Positions 36,860-37,421 of a stretch of DNA of 37,421 bases are shown one piece after another (position 1 is the first letter of the stretch; the number at the start of each line of letters is the position of its first letter). The translations under genes were made by a program, and so were the position numbers. Source of the stretch: Desulfobacteraceae bacterium Eth-SRB2 (GTDB lineage: Bacteria; Desulfobacterota; Desulfobacteria; Desulfobacterales; UBA11574); contig RPGQ01000032.1 of assembly GCA_004193595.1 (NCBI GenBank), positions 1 to 37,421 of the forward strand, read 5' to 3'. The notes below the pieces were generated by a model. That model was given only the letters and a program-made list of their open reading frames with translations, made no database searches and was not told where the DNA came from.

Positions 36860-37288
36860 TTAGACACCCCTTATCCCCCAACTTTCAACTAATTTTTTAG
36901 CTCGCTCGGGCACACCCCATGAGCCTTCAATCTGTCTATTATTTTCAGCAGCCTTTGTAATTTTTTTAGAATAGATGGGACTCCAAGTGTCTAGTTCCTC
37001 CAGTAGTCTCATGTTGTCCTTTGCATTTTGAAAGCTATCTGACGATTCAAATCGAGCGACAAGAACCTCCGCCATTCTTCTTTGAGTTTGTTTATGTTGG
37101 CGAAGCACATCGAATATTTCCTTTACTATATTTTCAGATGTTTTTCCATTTCCGTTGAATGCTTGAAAGCGGCCAATAAAGCCATACGGGTCTTGATCAA
37201 ATCTGATCGAAAATACAGGCAAACCACGACCCATTGCGAAACCCACTTCTTGATCGGTCCAATTGCTTTCCTTAAAACCGTCATGCAT
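36860..37288 (-). pseudogene. TIR-domain protein, N-terminally truncated
   Basis: The frame starts in mid-domain: ALMHDGFKESNWTDQEVGFA, then MGRGLPVFSIRFDQDPYGFI, typical of the second half of bacterial TIR domains; the glutamate in WTDQE is at the place of the catalytic NADase residue. In-frame sequence continues upstream as HPKNFFLNTIALMHDG to a TAA, so the ATG used here is only the first available and lacks a ribosome site. The first strand and helix of the domain (about 60-70 residues) are missing, as the upstream gene ends only 45 bp away. The C-terminal 80 residues are helical and unassigned. Active TIR proteins deplete NAD in phage defence; this one is probably a remnant. Confidence 0.65.
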
Positions 37289-37332
37289 TAGTGCTATAGT
37301 ATTTAAGAAAAAGTTTTTGGGGTGAATTTACT

Positions 37333-37421
37333 CTACTTCACCGCTAACTTATTATAGAAACCAAAGAGTGAAAGCACCTCATTTTTCAAATCTTGGAAGT
37401 GAAGCAGCGCCTCTTCCACTT
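37333..37421 (-). CDS. 3' end of an unidentified gene running off the window
   Basis: An open frame enters from the window edge and reads VEEALLHFQDLKNEVLSLFG then FYNKLAVK and a TAG at 37333-37335. The helical, charged composition looks like real coding sequence. Only 28 residues are visible, too few to name a family. It is on the same strand as the TIR remnant and the RM operon. Confidence 0.4.
   Translation of the reverse strand, partial: VEEALLHFQDLKNEVLSLFGFYNKLAVK

Overview
The window looks like an accessory (defence and mobile-element) region of a Gram-negative bacterium. The repertoire (RAYT transposase, group II intron RNA, PIF1-HRDC helicase, RecD2, a TrmO-type fragment, an ADP-forming acyl-CoA synthetase fragment) and moderate GC content would fit a Desulfobacterota sulfate reducer, but no marker gene proves this. 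No rRNA, tRNA or CRISPR array was seen.

Layout. (1) 1-1310: remnants of a RAYT transposase, a tyrosine recombinase and a chromosomal antitoxin. (2) 1311-4316: three co-directional genes resembling a secreted toxin module: an HEAGH metallopeptidase, an exported protein and a protein with two tandem repeats. (3) 4488-8581: a mobile patchwork with truncated recombinase elements bounded by about 30-bp repeats, an ORF-less group II intron-like RNA, an intact RAYT element with inverted repeats, and a higBA toxin-antitoxin pair between 61-bp direct repeats. (4) 8615-17842: a plus-strand, inverted and indel-riddled copy of the next block. (5) 17826-29553: the intact arm, all minus strand: recD2, a 2018-residue helicase-nuclease-helicase and a PIF1-HRDC helicase, with fragments of trmO and an acyl-CoA synthetase between recD2 and the giant gene. 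(6) 29543-30098: a Phd-type antitoxin with a deleted PIN toxin. (7) 30482-36704: a type III restriction-modification operon, mod - small gene - BRO-N gene - res, in which mod, bro and res each carry one disabling lesion. (8) 36860-37421: a 5'-truncated TIR protein and the end of one more gene.

Main result. The intact arm encodes three different DNA helicases in one orientation. The central protein joins an Lhr/DEAD-type SF2 helicase, a Cas4/RecB-type PD-(D/E)XK nuclease with a four-cysteine Fe-S signature, and a DNA2/UPF1-type SF1 helicase. Together with the type III RM and TIR genes this is a candidate defence or DNA-processing locus that I cannot match to a named system.

Caution. The two arms (about 9.2 and 9.5 kb, about 1.1-kb spacer) differ mainly by 1-2-nt indels, many in homopolymers, at similar density in coding and non-coding DNA. 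That is the profile of unpolished long-read sequence from a fold-back chimera. However, the left arm also has two replacements, a recombinase element and a foldback repeat, that a simple read chimera would not produce. Both explanations stay open. The lesions in bro and res are also single-base indels and could be sequencing errors.
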